A stretch of 64,000 bases of DNA from NCBI GenBank assembly GCA_029560585.1, contig JAKQKQ010000155.1, positions 1-64,000 of the forward strand. The letters run 5' to 3'. The position numbers and the translations under genes are program-made. This DNA comes from Verrucomicrobiota bacterium. Lineage in GTDB: Bacteria > Verrucomicrobiota > Verrucomicrobiia > JADLBR01. Positions within the stretch are counted from its first letter, which is position 1. Every line of letters begins with the position of its first letter. Below the pieces are notes generated by a model that saw only the letters and a program-made list of their open reading frames with translations, searched no databases and had not been told where the DNA came from. Positions 24,753 through 36,200 of this stretch are shown here, in pieces.

Positions 24753-25503
24753 AGTCACCGTTGAAGAAGTGCGTCACGCCAAGGGGCGGCGGCCAAGGCT
24801 GCTCGCCCTGACGGCGTACGATTACCCCATCGCCCGTCTCCTGGATGAGGCCGGGGTCGATGTCCTCCACGTCGGCGATTCCCTGGGCATGCTCGTCCTC
24901 GGCCACGAGGATACCACGCGGGTCACGATGGACGACATGGAGCGTCACGTGCGCGCGGTCGCCCGCGGCCGACGGCGCGCGCTCATCACCGCCGATCTGC
25001 CCATCCACGCATACGACGACCCGGCCGCCGCCGTCGCGAACTCCCGCCGATTGATCGATGCCGGTGCGGACGCGGTGAAGCTCGAGGGCGGGCACGAGAT
25101 CGCCCCCCAGATCCGCGCCCTGATCGCCGCCGGCATCCCCGTCCAGGGCCATCTCGGCATGCTGCCCCAGCGCATCCGAGAGGAGGGTGGCTACAGGCGC
25201 AAGGGCAAGACCGATCTGGAGCGCGAGCACATGATCCAGGACGCACAGCTCCTCGCGGAAGTGGGATGCTTCTCCATCGTGCTGGAGTGTGTCGTGCACG
25301 ATGTCGCCACCGCGGTCACGGCCGCAACCCCCGTCCCCACCCTCGGCATCGCCAGCGGCGATGGCTGCGACGGCGAGATCCGCGTGGTCCACGACGTCAT
25401 CGGCCTGTTCCCCTGGTTCGTGCCCCCATTCGCCAAGCCGCTGGAACACGTCGCCGATCGCATCAGCGATGCCGTCATCGCCTTCCGAGAGTCGATCGGC
25501 TAG
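24745..25503 (+). CDS. panB: 3-methyl-2-oxobutanoate hydroxymethyltransferase
   Basis: A 252-residue TIM-barrel enzyme that makes ketopantoate from ketoisovalerate and methylene-THF for CoA. GTG 24745 start (GTG CCT AAA). Visible: TAYDYPIARLLDEAGVD, HVGDSLGMLVLGHEDT with metal-ligand Asp45, DAVKLEGG, VQGHLGMLPQ and LGIASGDGCDG. It depends on folate, which fits the overlap with folK. A stem-loop follows directly at 25503-25533. Confidence 0.96.
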   Translation: MPKVTVEEVRHAKGRRPRLLALTAYDYPIARLLDEAGVDVLHVGDSLGMLVLGHEDTTRVTMDDMERHVRAVARGRRRALITADLPIHAYDDPAAAVANSRRLIDAGADAVKLEGGHEIAPQIRALIAAGIPVQGHLGMLPQRIREEGGYRRKGKTDLEREHMIQDAQLLAEVGCFSIVLECVVHDVATAVTAATPVPTLGIASGDGCDGEIRVVHDVIGLFPWFVPPFAKPLEHVADRISDAVIAFRESIG

Positions 25504-25533
25504 GAATCTGTCGGCCTAAGTCCGACAGATTCC
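25503..25533 (+). terminator. Stem-loop at the end of panB
   Basis: A perfect 12-bp stem GGAATCTGTCGG/CCGACAGATTCC with a 7-nt loop begins on the last base of the panB stop codon. There is no U run after it, so it would be a Rho-independent-like or mRNA 3'-end protective hairpin, and is read on both strands between convergent genes. Confidence 0.6.
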
Positions 25534-25542
25534 GAGGGGCCA

Positions 25543-25830
25543 CTAATTCCGGCCCTTGCGACGCCACGCCACGATGGCGGTCAGGAAGCACGCGACCGCC
25601 GAGACAAACAGCGTGAGGCAACCGCCAAGCGCGATGATCACGAAACACACGAATCGCACCCATGTCCCATCTGATTTTGTCGGTGGAAATGCGCCGACCC
25701 CCGCCACGCCCACCAATATCAGGATCAGCGACACCAGCATCGTGATCCAGTAGCGACGCCCCGCGTTGCCCACGGCATAACGGTAGCGTGCCCCACCGCA
25801 AAATCGAGCGCGGGCGGTCTGGCTGACCAC
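25543..25830 (-). CDS. Small membrane protein of unknown function
   Basis: Up to 95 residues with two strong membrane segments (about residues 29-47 and 58-89) and a basic tail (RRKGRN). I do not recognise the family. The start is uncertain: GTG 25830, a GTG at about residue 20 or the ATG at residue 31 are possible. It converges on panB with the stem-loop between. Coding status rests on the two hydrophobic helices only. Confidence 0.45.
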   Translation of the reverse strand: MVSQTARARFCGGARYRYAVGNAGRRYWITMLVSLILILVGVAGVGAFPPTKSDGTWVRFVCFVIIALGGCLTLFVSAVACFLTAIVAWRRKGRN

Positions 25831-25968
25831 CGCATTTGCTTTCAGGGGTCAGGGTTGACACCGCCCCCGCGATCCATATCGTCGCTTCGGGATCAAGACA
25901 GGGTTTTGGGACAAGGTTGCGGCCGATGCACGGTCGTCTGCCTTTTTCCCGTTCGACGGTTTGCGTTT

Positions 25969-26403
25969 ATGGGAATGCAGGCGATGGCGGTTTCGCCACG
26001 GGATGGGCGACGGGGCTACTCGCTGGCCGAGGTGGTGATTGCGCTCGGCGTCGCGGCCACAGGTCTCGCGGGCGGCCTCTCGGCCGTGTCGGTGGCGATG
26101 AGCGCATCGCGCGATGCCGCGGCGATCACCGGGGCCATGACCCTCGCGCGGACGGCCCTGGCGTCCCCTGACGAAATGGCCGTTGGCAAAAAGCGCGTTC
26201 TCTTCGCCGATGCCTGTGCCGGGGAGATTCGGGGCGCGCCATTCGGGGGAGCCTTTTTCAGGATGGAGATCGTGCCGTGTGATCCGCAGCTGGCCGGGCG
26301 CCCGATCCCGGTATGCCTGACCATTTCTTGGCCCCCGCACGATTGGAACCGGGTCCGGCTGATGACGGCACTCGCCGCGGTGCGCCGGGAGGGCCCACGA
26401 TGA
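25969..26403 (+). CDS. Minor pseudopilin, GspI-like
   Basis: A 144-residue protein with a type IV prepilin leader: basic GRRG cut site then YSLAEVVIALGVAATGLAGG (mature N-terminus Tyr, Glu+5). The prepilin peptidase would cut after Gly and methylate the new N-terminus. The short C-terminal domain fits the GspI/PilV size class. The ATG at 25969 is one of three close starts. The stop overlaps the next gene (ATGA), so translation is coupled. Confidence 0.75.
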   Translation: MGMQAMAVSPRDGRRGYSLAEVVIALGVAATGLAGGLSAVSVAMSASRDAAAITGAMTLARTALASPDEMAVGKKRVLFADACAGEIRGAPFGGAFFRMEIVPCDPQLAGRPIPVCLTISWPPHDWNRVRLMTALAAVRREGPR

Positions 26404-27029
26404 GGCTCGCGCGCGGGGGCACGCCCGGCACGTCGCTTGTCGAGGTCATGACCGCGCTGGCGGTGGTCGTTCTCCTGCTGACCCTCCTGCTGGAATTCGC
26501 AGGCGCGGTGACCCGCGCGTGGGATCGCGAGCGATCGCGTGGCGAGAGACTGCGGCTGGGCCGCAATGCCGTGTCGCTGATGGCGACGGACCTTGCGTCG
26601 ATATGTCGGTCGCCCCACGCGACTAACCTCGTGATCGGAAACGGGGGAGGCGATGGCCCTTGGCTCGTGGCCCTCGTGACGAGGCCAGGGGACGGCTGCG
26701 ATGTCTGCGTGGTCGGGTATCGCGCCCGAACCGATGCAGGGCCAGGACCGGCACGCCTCGTTCGATCTTTTCTGCCCGCGGTGGCGACGCTCGAGATGCT
26801 CCGTTCCGGCGAGGATCCCCTCAGGCCGGGGCCGCCGGCCATCGATGAACCGCTGGCGCCGCGCGTGAGCGACGTGCGCTTCGAGGCGATCCCGGGCCTC
26901 TCCGGTCCTGCGTCGGGTTCCACGGCGTTCACCACCAACTTGCCTGCCGCGATCGAAGTCTCATTTACCATGGAGGGTGCGGAGGGGGGCGACGCCATTC
27001 CCTTCCGGTGCCGGTTGCCGCTGCGATGA
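26400..27029 (+). CDS. Minor pseudopilin, GspJ/PilW-like
   Basis: A 209-residue pseudopilin. The leader is short, with TPG then TSLVEVMTALAVVVLLLTLL (Glu+5). It starts at ATG 26400 inside the previous stop (ATGA) and its own stop overlaps the next start the same way. Length matches GspJ. Together with its neighbours it should form the tip complex of a type II secretion-like pseudopilus. Confidence 0.75.
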   Translation: MRLARGGTPGTSLVEVMTALAVVVLLLTLLLEFAGAVTRAWDRERSRGERLRLGRNAVSLMATDLASICRSPHATNLVIGNGGGDGPWLVALVTRPGDGCDVCVVGYRARTDAGPGPARLVRSFLPAVATLEMLRSGEDPLRPGPPAIDEPLAPRVSDVRFEAIPGLSGPASGSTAFTTNLPAAIEVSFTMEGAEGGDAIPFRCRLPLR

Positions 27030-29479
27030 GCTGCCGGGGTTCAGGAAGCCGACATCGCGACGGCCTCGCATTGCCCATCGTGGTGCTATTGCTCGCGTTG
27101 GTGGCGGCGACGGGCACCGCGTTTCTTGCATCCGCGCTGCACGCCTCGCGCTCGGCGATGGCGGCGGCGAACTTGTTGCGCGCTGAATCTGCGGCGGTGG
27201 TCGCATTAGAGGATGCCGGCGCGGTCCTGTCATCGGCCATCCGGCATGACGGATTTCTGGTGTTGCGCACCGGAGATGGCGGGCCCCCTTACTATTTTAT
27301 TGGCGATGCGGATCCCGCCGTGGCCGGTGACGCCGGCGTGCTGTGCACCCCGATGTTCTCCGGGGGCGTCACCACCATCGTCCGGGCCGGGACATCCCCC
27401 GCCGCCCAATGGGATGGCGTTGCGCCGGGCGCGCTGATCCGGCCGTTTGCGCGGGAGGATACCATCCGGGTGGACTGGATCCCGCTGGTCGAGCCCGATA
27501 CCGGTCGCACCAATGCCCGGTATGCATTCTGGATCGAAGATCTCGCCGCTTATCTGGATGCCGATTCGGTTGCGAATACGACGGGCCCCGGCGACACCCA
27601 CCTGCGGGGCGACGGCTCGGATCTTTCCGAGGTTGCCGCGTTCACCGTTTTCGAACCCGCGGCCCCGGTCGATTCCACCCGTGAGGATGACTTGATCGCC
27701 AAGTATCACGGTCGCCTGCCGACCGCGGATTCGCTCCGCGGGCTCTTCGAGAAACCCGCCCTCGCCACGAACTTCGTTGTCAACCTCGGCGACGATGACG
27801 AACCGCGCATCATACCTTTTGGGTCCGGTTACGCCCATGCGGGTGCCCCAATGGCCGATCTCAACGCCCTCATTCGCGCGCGGGATGTTCCGGCCATCGC
27901 GGGCCACATCCGAAAACACCTGCCCCTTTTCGAATCACGGCGCGGCGGCATGGCACCTCCCGATGACTACCTCGGCATCATCGGCGCCTGCATCGTCGAT
28001 TATGCCGACGCCGATGGCGACCCCACCGTCGGCGACGGGTTCCGGGGGCTGGACAACTTCCCCTTGGTCAACGAGATGTTCGATCGTTATGCCTGGGTCG
28101 CGGGGGCCGGGCCCGACGTCGACATCGAGGTCACCACGTATATCGAACTCTGGAATCCCACCAACAAGCGCGCCGTCGGCAGCGCGGCCTTCCGCAATCG
28201 GAATCGCCACGCGATCGCGATCAACGGAGTCCGGGTTTTCTCCGATGCCGGCCCGTGGCATGCGCCCGTGGATCTCCCGCCGAATGGGTTCGCGGTCCTG
28301 GCGTTTCCCACGGCGCGATACCGATTTGACGCCGGGAGGCCGGTCGCCTCGCCACTCTGGTTCCGCGAGACGACCGCGTCCAGTTACGAGCTGTCGTGGA
28401 ACGGGATCCCGGCGGACAGCGCGCGCGGGGGACTTCAGCGAACGGCCGGCACGCTGCGCCCCGGCCAGGCCAATAGAAAGTGGAAGGGCCACTCCGCCCC
28501 GGCCCTCGACTATCGCGCGGGACAGGTCGGGGATCCCCGCGCCTCGTCATTCATTAAGGCGTGGGTCTTCGCGAACGACTACGATCAGAATTCCAGTTGG
28601 GGTGGGCGAAACGTTCGCCGCGGCATCGCCAACCCGGACTACGCCGCCGTTGATATCGGACGATGGCCGGATGGGGGCCACAACTCTCAGCCGGGAACCC
28701 TGCCGGGCGACGACTCCAGAGCACCCGATACCTTGCCCCTGCCGCCCGGCGAGCCAGCGCTTGCGCCAACCCACATCAGCAACGCCGGTCGGTTCGCACA
28801 GGCATCTGAACTGGGCCACATCTTCGACCCCGCGCAATGGTCCAATCTCGATGGCCAGGGGATGCCGTCTCCGGACTCGGGCGGTGGCTTCACGCTCCGC
28901 ATAGGAAGGCCCGAGTTTCCCGCGTTCGATCGCCAGGGCATGCGCGCGCGCCAGTTGCTGGACATCTTCAGCGTGGCGCCATCTCGTCCGACCCGCGGCC
29001 TCATCAATATCAACACCGCAACGCGCGAGAGCCTCCGGGCCCTCGCGGCGGGCATTGTGCTGCGCCGCGATCCCGCCCTTGTTGACGCGCCCGCCTTGCC
29101 CAACCGCGGGACCGCTGAGCAGGGGGGTGCTTTCGCGGATGCGGTGATTGCCTGCAGGCCCTTCCTGTCCACCGTTGATCTCGCCGCTATCACAAATCAG
29201 TGGGGCCCGTTCTTTGGAAACACGAAGCAGTGGGAGACGGCGGCCCCCGCCACATGGAGCGACGCCGCCGCTGAGGAATGCTTCGCGCGCATCCACGATC
29301 TGACCGCTGTCCGCGGCCGCAACTTCAGGGTCTCGGTGCTCGCCGAGGCGCTTGGCCCGGACGGCTCCCGGTGCGCCCTGGCCCGAAAGGTGTTCCAGCT
29401 ATTCATCCGCCCGGAGCGCGATGGCTCGGCCCGCCTCCTGCGCAACACCATGGAGATCCGCTATGCCGCCCGCTATTGA
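27026..29479 (+). CDS. Large GspK-like minor pseudopilin
   Basis: An 817-residue protein, more than twice the length of E. coli-type GspK (about 330). The hydrophobic N-terminus (GLALPIVVLLLALVAATGTA) starts directly after a basic run (SRHRDG) and has no Glu+5, as is usual in GspK. Towards the C-terminus, INTATRESLRALAAGIVLRR matches the helix-hairpin-helix-like segment of the family (N-x-N-x-A pattern). The middle is large, beta-rich and unlike known GspK domains. It starts at 27026 with an ATGA overlap. Confidence 0.68.
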   Translation: MSCRGSGSRHRDGLALPIVVLLLALVAATGTAFLASALHASRSAMAAANLLRAESAAVVALEDAGAVLSSAIRHDGFLVLRTGDGGPPYYFIGDADPAVAGDAGVLCTPMFSGGVTTIVRAGTSPAAQWDGVAPGALIRPFAREDTIRVDWIPLVEPDTGRTNARYAFWIEDLAAYLDADSVANTTGPGDTHLRGDGSDLSEVAAFTVFEPAAPVDSTREDDLIAKYHGRLPTADSLRGLFEKPALATNFVVNLGDDDEPRIIPFGSGYAHAGAPMADLNALIRARDVPAIAGHIRKHLPLFESRRGGMAPPDDYLGIIGACIVDYADADGDPTVGDGFRGLDNFPLVNEMFDRYAWVAGAGPDVDIEVTTYIELWNPTNKRAVGSAAFRNRNRHAIAINGVRVFSDAGPWHAPVDLPPNGFAVLAFPTARYRFDAGRPVASPLWFRETTASSYELSWNGIPADSARGGLQRTAGTLRPGQANRKWKGHSAPALDYRAGQVGDPRASSFIKAWVFANDYDQNSSWGGRNVRRGIANPDYAAVDIGRWPDGGHNSQPGTLPGDDSRAPDTLPLPPGEPALAPTHISNAGRFAQASELGHIFDPAQWSNLDGQGMPSPDSGGGFTLRIGRPEFPAFDRQGMRARQLLDIFSVAPSRPTRGLININTATRESLRALAAGIVLRRDPALVDAPALPNRGTAEQGGAFADAVIACRPFLSTVDLAAITNQWGPFFGNTKQWETAAPATWSDAAAEECFARIHDLTAVRGRNFRVSVLAEALGPDGSRCALARKVFQLFIRPERDGSARLLRNTMEIRYAARY

Positions 29480-30134
29480 TGCCCTCCGCGCCCTGCTTGC
29501 CGCACTCGCCATCGCGGTGCCGGCCCCCGGCAGCACGGGCGCCCTCAGTTTTGTCAACGCGACGGGCCTGCCGGAGAAGATCGATATCCGAGTCGATGGA
29601 GAGCCGCTTTCCCGGGACGGCTATCCCCATGGTGAATTCAGCGGCGGCCTGCTCTTTCCGGCCGGTCGGGCCATCCGGATCGAGGCATCCGCGCCGTGCG
29701 CCGAACCCGCGCCGGCATTTCGTGTGGTGCCAGGTGAAGGCACCACCCAGGTCATCGTCATTTATGCCATGGCCCAGGAGAGACCGACGGTGCCCACCCT
29801 TGCCCTGAGGGCGCGGGTCCTCCCGCACAAGGAATCCTCCGCGCGCCACTCCATCACCGGAGTCTATTTGGGCGCTCAACCCTTCGTCGTCATCCGGTCC
29901 AATGGCCGAGATGTCAAGTTGCCCCCGGACGTTCCCGCTGAGATCTGGAAGGGCGACGGTGCGGCGTTCACCGTCGCCATGCCCCATGGGGCCGTTCAAG
30001 TCCGACTCGATGAGCCGGGCCATTATTGGCTGATTCTCCACGATCGGGGCGGCGGGCCCACGGGCCACCTGCTGATTCCCGATCCGGCATACTCCGCCCC
30101 CATATTTGATGCCCCCGCATCAACGGGGCGGTAG
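29463..30134 (+). CDS. Secreted protein of unknown function, pseudopilin operon
   Basis: A 223-residue protein whose start overlaps the GspK-like gene by 17 nt. It has a signal peptide (ALRALLAALAIAVPAPGSTGA) and a mature part with the pattern of two immunoglobulin-like beta domains: first IDIRVDGEPLSRDGYPHGEF, then a second after about residue 120. No family is recognised. The operon position suggests a periplasmic accessory or a substrate of the pseudopilus. Confidence 0.6.
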   Translation: MPPAIDALRALLAALAIAVPAPGSTGALSFVNATGLPEKIDIRVDGEPLSRDGYPHGEFSGGLLFPAGRAIRIEASAPCAEPAPAFRVVPGEGTTQVIVIYAMAQERPTVPTLALRARVLPHKESSARHSITGVYLGAQPFVVIRSNGRDVKLPPDVPAEIWKGDGAAFTVAMPHGAVQVRLDEPGHYWLILHDRGGGPTGHLLIPDPAYSAPIFDAPASTGR

Positions 30135-30156
30135 CCGTTTCGAGCATAGGGACACT

Positions 30157-30186
30157 TGACCCTGTTCGGTGGACGGCGAACATTAT
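30157..30186 (+). promoter_or_regulatory. Putative promoter of the alpha-2-macroglobulin gene
   Basis: TTGACC at 30157-30162 and CATTAT at 30181-30186 with an 18-bp spacer, 37 bp before the start codon. A GGAGG at 30202-30206 and an AAAGGGG at 30212-30218 lie between. It would separate this gene from the pseudopilin operon. Confidence 0.4.
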
Positions 30187-30223
30187 CGTATGTTCACTTG
30201 GGGAGGATCAGAAAGGGGTGTCT

Positions 30224-33200
30224 ATGCACTTTCGTCAGAGCCTGATGGCGCTTTCCATTATTTCAATCAATATTGTATTTGCTGATGAGACCTCGATGAC
30301 GCGACCCGAACTCTGGCGCCAGGTCACCGAGGCCGAAAAGAAGGGTCTTCCGCAGACGGCCATCAAGTGCATCGAACCCATCATCCAGGGGGCGCTGAAG
30401 GACAAGGCCTACGGTGAGGCCGCGCACGCCATCGCGCGGAGGATTGTCCTCGAGGGCACCATCCAGGGCAATAAGCCGGAGGAGAAGATCCGGCTGATCG
30501 CCGCCGAGGTCGCGAAGGCCCCGGCCGAGATCAGGCCGCTGCTGCAGACGATCGAGGCCCTGTGGTACTGGCATTACTTCCAAGAAAACCGATGGAGATT
30601 CATGGAGCGAACGCGAACCGGCGAGGCGCCGGGAGCCGATTTCACGACTTGGGATCTGCCGCGCATCTTCAAGGAAATCGACCGGCACTTCGCCGCCGCG
30701 CTGGCCGACGTGAAGACGCTTCGCCGAACGCCGATCACGGATTTCGGTGACTTCCTGGTTGTGGGCACGGTGCCAGACGCTTATCGGCCGACGCTCTACG
30801 ACTTCATCGCCCAAGAGGCTCTCGCCTTCTACACCGCCGGCGAGCAGGCGGCGGCAAAACCGGAGGACGCCTTCGAGATTCCCGCGGAGAGCCCCATCCT
30901 CACCCCGCCGGAAACATTCTTGGCATGGCAGCCACAGACCGCCGACGTGGCCTCGCCCGCCTTAAAAGCCATCCGCCTGTACCAGGAACTGCTCCGTTTC
31001 CATTCGGGCGATGGCGACCGGAGCGCCTTCCTCGACGCCGATCTCGCGCGCCTGACGTGGGGCCACAACGTCGCCGTCGGCGAGGGGAAGGCCGCGCGAT
31101 ATCAGGTCGCCCTCTCGGCGTTTGCGGAGCGCAATGCGGCCCACGAGTTGTCCGCGATGGCCCTGCACCGCTGGGCCGTTGCGCTCCAGTCGGAGGGCAA
31201 CCTTGCCGAGGCGCATCGGATCGCGGCGCGCGGCCGCGCGGCGTTCCCCGACAGCGCCGGCGGCAAGCGGTGCCAGAACCTCATCGCCGATATCGAGGCC
31301 AAGTCCGCTCAGATCACCACGGAGCGGGTGTGGGCTTGTCCCGATACGAAGATCGCCATCGCTTACAGGAATGTGACGAAAGTCTGGTTCCGGGCGGTGG
31401 AGCAGGAGTGGGTTCCGGCCGAAGCCGACCGGAATCGCCTTGATGATGCGGCGCGCGCGCGCCTGATGGGGGCCAAACCCGCGTTGGAGTGGTCGGCCGA
31501 TCTTCCGCCGACGCCCGATTTCAAGGAACGGGTCGAGGAATCGCCGGTGCCCCATGGGCTTGAGCCGGGCTATTACGTTATCATCGCCAGCCATAATCCG
31601 CGATTCGGCGAGCAGGACAATCAGCTATCGGTGGCCACTATCTGGGTGAGCGATATCGCGCTGGTCACGCGTGAGCGCGGTGGGCGCCGAGAGGCGTTTG
31701 TCCTTGATGCGGTATCCGGCGAACCTGTCGCGGGAGCGAATGTCCGCGTCTGGCGGCTCGAGAGGGGAACCCGATTTGTCGAGGAGCCAACGCTCTCGAC
31801 GGACGAGAATGGCCTCTGCGGCTTCGCTTACCGGGAGGGGCAGGTCTACAGCATGCTGGCCTCCCGTGGGCAGCAGAGGGTGAGTTCGGGCAGCCAGCAT
31901 CTGTGGCGGGCAGGGGAATCGAGCCCGGTTCCGACATTTCGGACGACCCTCTTTACCGACCGCGCACTGTACCGCCCCGGCCAGACCATTCACTACAAGG
32001 GCATCGTGCTGTTGATCGATCAGACCAATAACAGGTACGAGACCGTCGCCGGGCGTGCCCTGACGGTCGTATTCAGCGACCCGAACGGCAAAGAGATCGC
32101 GCGGGCCAGGGCCAAGACGAATGACTACGGATCCTTCAGCGGCAATTTCACCGCACCAAGGGACCGGCTCGCGGGACGAATGACGATCGCGGTGACCGAT
32201 GGCGCCAAGGGCGCGACCTCATTAAACGTCGAGGAATACAAGCGCCCGAGATTCGAGGTCACGCTCGATGCGCCGAAGGTACCCGCGAAGCTCGGGGAGA
32301 AGGCGGTGGTGGCGGGAAAGGCAATGAACTACACGGGTGCCCCGGTGGACGGCGCGACGCTGAAATGGCGCGTGGTGCGCGAGGTGATCTGGCCGCCATG
32401 GTGGGGCTGGTTCCGGATCATCTGGCCGCCGGGCCGGGGCGAACAGCAGGAGATCGCGCACGGCGAGGCGAAAACCGGCGCGGATGGTGCGTTTGCCATC
32501 GAATTCATCGCAAGACCAGACCCGAAGGTTTCTGAAAAGGATCAGGCACACTTCCGGTTTCACGTGTTCGCCGACGTGACCGACCCCGCGGGCGAGACGC
32601 GGTCCGCCGATCGCGCGATCCACGTGGGTTTCGCGGCGATGAAAGCCGCCCTCGGGGCCGATCCATGGGAGATCGACGACAAGGCAGTCGAATTACGGGT
32701 GACGACGACCTCGCTGGATGACGAGCCGATGGCGGCCAAGGGTATGGTCCGAATCCATCGGCTGAAGGAGCCCGAACGGGTGCCGCGGGCCGCACTCGAC
32801 CGCCCGCACCGCCCTTGGGGGCAGACCCAGAAGCCCGATCCCTCCGACCCGAATACATGGGCGCTGGACGACGTCGCGATAGAAAGGCCCTTCGCGACGG
32901 ATGCGAAGGGCAAGGCCGCGCTTTCATTCGAACTCAAGGTGGGGCTCTATCGCGCCGTCCTCGAGGGCGAAGATGCCTTCGGCAAGAAGGTCACCGCCCA
33001 GCTTCCGCTGCACGTCCTGCGGCCCAGCGCCGAAAAATTGTTGGCCAAGGTCCCGCAGTTGCTCGAGGCGCCGAAGTGGACCGTCGAGCCAGGGGGGGAG
33101 TTCGTCGCACTGTGGGGCACGGGTTACGACACGGGTCGCGCATTCGTCGAGATCGAGCATCGCGGCAAAGTGGTTGAACGATATTGGACAGGACTCGGGC

Positions 33201-36200
33201 GCACGCAGCAGCAGATCCGACATGCCGTCACCGAGGCGATGCGCGGGGGTTTCCAACTGCACGTCACGCAGGTCCGCGAGAATCGCGCCTACCTCGCATC
33301 GAAGAAGATCAATGTCCCTTGGTCCAACAAAGTGCTCGGGGTTCGATGGGACCATTTCACCTCCAAGCTCCAGCCGGGCCAGAAGGAGACGTGGACCCTC
33401 GTGGTGAGCGGACCCGGCAAGGGCGGCGGTGCGGACGGACCGTCGGAGGGCGAGCGAGCCGTCGCCGAGATCGTCGCGGGGCTGTACGATGAATCGCTGG
33501 ACCAGTTTCTTCCGCACGACTGGCCGGGGCGCTTTGACGAGTTCTATTCGGATCAATCGCTCTTATCCTCTGCGTTCGCGAATACCCTCCAGGCCTTGTG
33601 GCATGTGGCCGGGAACTGGGAACGGGCCCAGGTCGCGGTGGACTGGCGCTACCGGGGCTTTCCGCCGGCGGTAGCGCAACATCTCTGGGGATTTCGGTTC
33701 CCACGGCGCGCGATGATGCACGCCGCGCGCGGGGGCGGCGGGGCGCCCATGATGGAGGAGGTCGCCGCCCCGGTTCCCGCGCCACCCGCGGTCGGCGCCG
33801 TCGCCATGAAAATGGAGGCGGAGGCGGCGCCCGCACAGGCACCCGCGCAGGGCGCCCCGCGCCCCGCGCCGAAGCTGGATGAGGTCACGGCACGAAAGAA
33901 TCTCGACGAGACCGCGTTCTTCTTCCCGCACCTGATGTCTGGGCAAAACGGGGAGGTGCGGATCACATTCACGATGCCGGAGGCGCTGACCCGCTGGCGG
34001 TTCATGGCCTTCGCGCACGACCGCGCGTGCCGGTCGGGATATCTCGAGGACCACGCGGTCACCGCCAAGGATCTGATGGTGCAGCCGAACCCGCCGCGAT
34101 TCATGCGCGAGGGTGACGAGCTGGAATTCACGGTCAAGGTGACCAACCGCATCGCCGAACCGCAGCGCGGCAAGGTGCGGCTGTCGTTCCGCGATGCGAG
34201 GACCGAGGAGTCCGCCGATGCGGCCCTGGGCAATGCGGCTCCCGAGATCGCGTTCGACATCCCGGCGAACGAGTCCCGCAGCTATGGGTGGCGCATCCGG
34301 GTGCCCGATGGCTGCGGTTTCCTCGCGTACAAGGCCGTTGGCGCGACGGACAAGGTCAGCGATGGCGAGGAGGGCTTCCTGCCGGTGTTGCCGCGGCGCA
34401 TTCTCGTCACGGAATCCCTCCCCCTGCCCATACGCGGGCCCGCCACCAAGCAGTTTCATTTCGAAAAACTCCTGGCCTCGGGCAAGTCGGACACCCTGCG
34501 GCATGAGAATCTCACGCTGCAGATGGTCTCAAATCCTTCGTGGTACGCCGTCATGGCGCTGCCCTACCTGATGGAGTTTCCGCACGAGTGCAGCGAACAG
34601 GTTTTCAATCGCCTCTATGCCAATGCCCTCGCGCGCCACATCGCCAATTCCGACCCGAGAATCCGCCGCATCTTTGACCAGTGGAAAGGGACGGCGGCGC
34701 TGGATAGCCCCTTGGAGAAGAACCAGGATCTCAAGGCCGTGATGCTGGAGGAAACACCATGGCTCCGTCAGGCAAAGAGGGAGGGCGAGGCCCGGAAAAA
34801 CGTGGGGGTGCTCTTCGACGCCAATCACCTCGACGCGGAATTGGGGCGCGCGACGCAAAAGCTCGCCGAGGCGCAATTGGGCGACGGATCATGGCCGTGG
34901 TTCCCCGGCGGCCGCGGCAACGACTACATCACGCTCTACATCACGACCGGCTTCGGGCGACTGCGGCACCTGGGCGCCGAGGTGGACGTCGGGCCCGCGC
35001 TGCGCTCACTGGAGCGGCTGGATCGCTGGATGGCGGAACGGCACCGGGAGATCCTCAAGGGGAAGGAAGCGGAGAAGTATGTCTTGTCCTCGATCGACGC
35101 GCTGTATCTCTATGGGCGCAGCTTCTTCTTGAAAGAGAGGCCCATCAATGACGCGTGTCGGCCGGCGGCCGACTTCTACCTCGGGCAGGGGCGGAAGCTC
35201 TGGCTGGATTTGGCCTGCCGCCAGAGCCAGGGCCACCTCGCCCTGGCGCTGGATCGCTTCGGCGGTGACGCCAACCGTGAGGCCGCGCGCGCAATCATGG
35301 CCTCGCTCAAAGAGCGCTCGGTCAACAGTGAGGAGATGGGCATGTTCTGGAGAGAGACCGAGTTGAGCTGGTGGTGGTATCGCGCGCCCATCGAAACACA
35401 GGCGCTCATGATCGAGGCATTCGACGAGGTCGCGGGGGATGCCACGGCGGTCGAGGACTGCCGCGTCTGGCTGTTGAAACAGAAGCAGACGCAGGACTGG
35501 AAGACCACGAAGGCCACAGCCGATGCGGTCTACGCCCTGCTCCTCCGGGGCAAAGACATCCTCGCCTCGAGCAAATTGGTGGAGGTCTCGATAGGCGACA
35601 CAACCGTCACGCCGGGCACACCGGCCGAGGGCGCCCCCGCCATCGAGCCCGGCACGGGGTTCTATGAGCGACGATTCGGCCCCGGCGAGATCCGGCCGGG
35701 GATGGGCGAGGTCACCGTCAAGAAGGTGGATGAAGGCGTCGCCTGGGGCAGCCTCCACTGGCAATACTTGGAGGACATGTCCAAGGTCACCCCTCACGAG
35801 GGCACGCCGCTGAAATTGAAGAAGGCGCTCTTCACGAAACGGTACACCCCGCAGGGCCCTGCCCTGGAGCCCGTCCGCGGACCGGTGCTCGTCGGCGATG
35901 AACTGGTGGTGCGCATCGAGCTGCGCGTCGATCGCGACATGGAGTACGTCCACCTCAAGGACCATCGCGGGAGCGGGACCGAACCCGTCAACGTCCTCTC
36001 CGGCTACCGGTATCAGGACGGTCTCGCCTATTACGAGTCCACCCGCGACACCGCCAGCCACTTCTTCATCGATTATCTGCCCAAGGGCACCTACGTCTTT
36101 GAGTACTCCACCCGCATCCAACTCCGCGGGCGCTACCCCACCGGCGTCGCCTCCATCCAGTGCATGTACGCGCCGGAGTTCAACAGCCACTCGGAGAGCA

